A stretch of 6,270 bases of DNA from Beijerinckiaceae bacterium (lineage in GTDB: Bacteria > Pseudomonadota > Alphaproteobacteria > Rhizobiales > Beijerinckiaceae): contig CANHAW010000137.1 in the NCBI GenBank assembly GCA_947458675.1, positions 1-6,270 of the forward strand, written 5' to 3'. A program made the position numbers and the translations under genes. How positions within the stretch are numbered: position 1 is the stretch's first letter; every line of letters starts with the position of its first letter. The notes below the pieces were generated by a model. The model saw only the letters and a list, made by a program, of their open reading frames with translations, was not told the origin of the DNA and made no database searches. Below, piece after piece: positions 5,733 to 6,270 of the stretch.

Positions 5733-6200
5733 TCAGCGCGGCTGCGTATGCACATCGACGAGCACGGGCTCGCCAGCCTTGACCATAGCAACCGCGCGCT
5801 TCAGCGCGGGGCCAAGCGCGGCCGGATCGCTGATCGGCCCAATGCCTGCCATGCCCATCGATTTTGCCAGCGTGACGAAATCGACATCGGGATTGTGAAT
5901 TTTGGTGCCGATCTCGGCACGGTCAACGCCGCGATTGCGCCAATTGCCGATGCGCTGCACATGCATGACTTCCTGATGGTAGCCCTTGTTGTTGTGCATG
6001 ATGGTGAGCAGCGGAATCTTGTGATGAACCGCGCTCCAGATGGCGCTCGGCGTATACATGAGATCGCCATCGCCCTGCACATTGACAACCAAACGCCCAT
6101 GCTCGCGATGAGCCAGCGCCGCGCCAATGGCCGCACCCATGCCATAGCCCTGACCCGCACCGCCGGAAGCGGTGGTAGATATTCCGGGCGATGCCTCCAC
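5733..6200 (-). CDS. Thiamine-diphosphate enzyme, C-terminal TPP-binding domain only
   Basis: The 155 residues counted from GTG 6200 form the TPP-binding domain of acetolactate-synthase/decarboxylase-like enzymes: SGGAGQGYG (12-20) followed by AAIGAALA, then the ThDP/Mg motif GDG (43-45) spaced 24 residues from HNN (69-71), then a family-like KGYHQE and a C-terminal GEPVLVDVHTQPR. Full-length members have about 550 residues with pyrimidine-binding and central domains first. Here the frame is open only to 6257, where a TGA (6258-6260) stops it, and no ATG precedes the domain. GTG 6200 has only a weak GAG before it. The gene is therefore a 5'-truncated remnant, a gene split by a frameshift or insertion, or a separate beta subunit as in sulfopyruvate decarboxylase. 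The domain call is strong, but the start and intactness are uncertain. A cytochrome c gene follows 12 bases downstream. Confidence 0.75.
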   Translation of the reverse strand: MEASPGISTTASGGAGQGYGMGAAIGAALAHREHGRLVVNVQGDGDLMYTPSAIWSAVHHKIPLLTIMHNNKGYHQEVMHVQRIGNWRNRGVDRAEIGTKIHNPDVDFVTLAKSMGMAGIGPISDPAALGPALKRAVAMVKAGEPVLVDVHTQPR

Positions 6201-6222
6201 CAGTTTCTCGATTGCGGTTGGT

Positions 6223-6239
6223 ACGCCGCTAGACGGCGT
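6223..6239. repeat. Short perfect hairpin upstream of the truncated TPP gene
   Basis: ACGCCG (6223-6228) and CGGCGT (6234-6239) pair around the loop CTAGA. It sits in the 57-base stretch between the in-frame TGA and the GTG start of the thiamine-diphosphate gene. It may be an intergenic hairpin between split genes or chance. Confidence 0.35.
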
Positions 6240-6270
6240 TTTGGAGGCGAGAACCGATCACGATTGGTAT

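Overview
The window looks like a piece of an alphaproteobacterial chromosome, most likely from a Rhizobiales-type organism related to Bradyrhizobium, Rhodopseudomonas or Xanthobacteraceae. This rests on the visibly GC-rich coding sequence, the third-position G/C bias, and two kinds of palindromic intergenic repeat that I recall as common in such genomes. No search could be run, so the placement is an inference. Nothing in the window is a transposase, tRNA, rRNA or CRISPR array.

Layout. Positions 1-107 hold the 3' end of an unidentified plus-strand gene with a Cys-rich tail. Its stop codon overlaps the ribosome binding site of the next gene. Two tandem paralogues of the 4,5-dihydroxyphthalate decarboxylase family follow (121-1095 and 1213-2160), separated by a long imperfect palindrome (1097-1178). 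A composite block of GC-rich hairpins (2164-2294) separates them from a convergent alpha/beta-hydrolase-fold gene (2301-3149, minus). A 224-base divergent intergenic region (3150-3373) holds candidate promoters and a perfect 8-bp inverted repeat. Then come a clear LigJ-type 4-oxalomesaconate hydratase (3374-4414), an intrinsic terminator (4430-4461) and an HpcH/HpaI-family aldolase (4482-5330). A bidirectional terminator (5351-5380) separates these from a minus-strand pair: a thiamine-diphosphate enzyme C-terminal domain (5733-6200, apparently lacking its N-terminal part) and, 12 bases downstream of it, a small exported c-type cytochrome (5382-5720).

How the genes may work together. LigJ acts in the protocatechuate/gallate 4,5-(meta-)cleavage pathway, hydrating 4-oxalomesaconate to 4-carboxy-4-hydroxy-2-oxoadipate (CHA). 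The following HpcH/HpaI-type gene is placed where a CHA aldolase, yielding pyruvate and oxaloacetate, would be expected, although the classical enzyme (LigK) belongs to a different fold. The two decarboxylase-like genes fit upstream conversion of a dihydroxylated aromatic dicarboxylate, such as 4,5-dihydroxyphthalate, to protocatechuate. The window therefore reads as part of an aromatic-acid (phthalate-like) catabolic locus. No ring-hydroxylating or ring-cleaving dioxygenase is visible here, so the actual substrate is not established.

The points most worth a second look are the alpha/beta hydrolase with a Cys in the nucleophile elbow and no obvious catalytic His, the possible non-orthologous CHA aldolase, the divergence of the tandem decarboxylase paralogues, and the broken or split thiamine-diphosphate enzyme.
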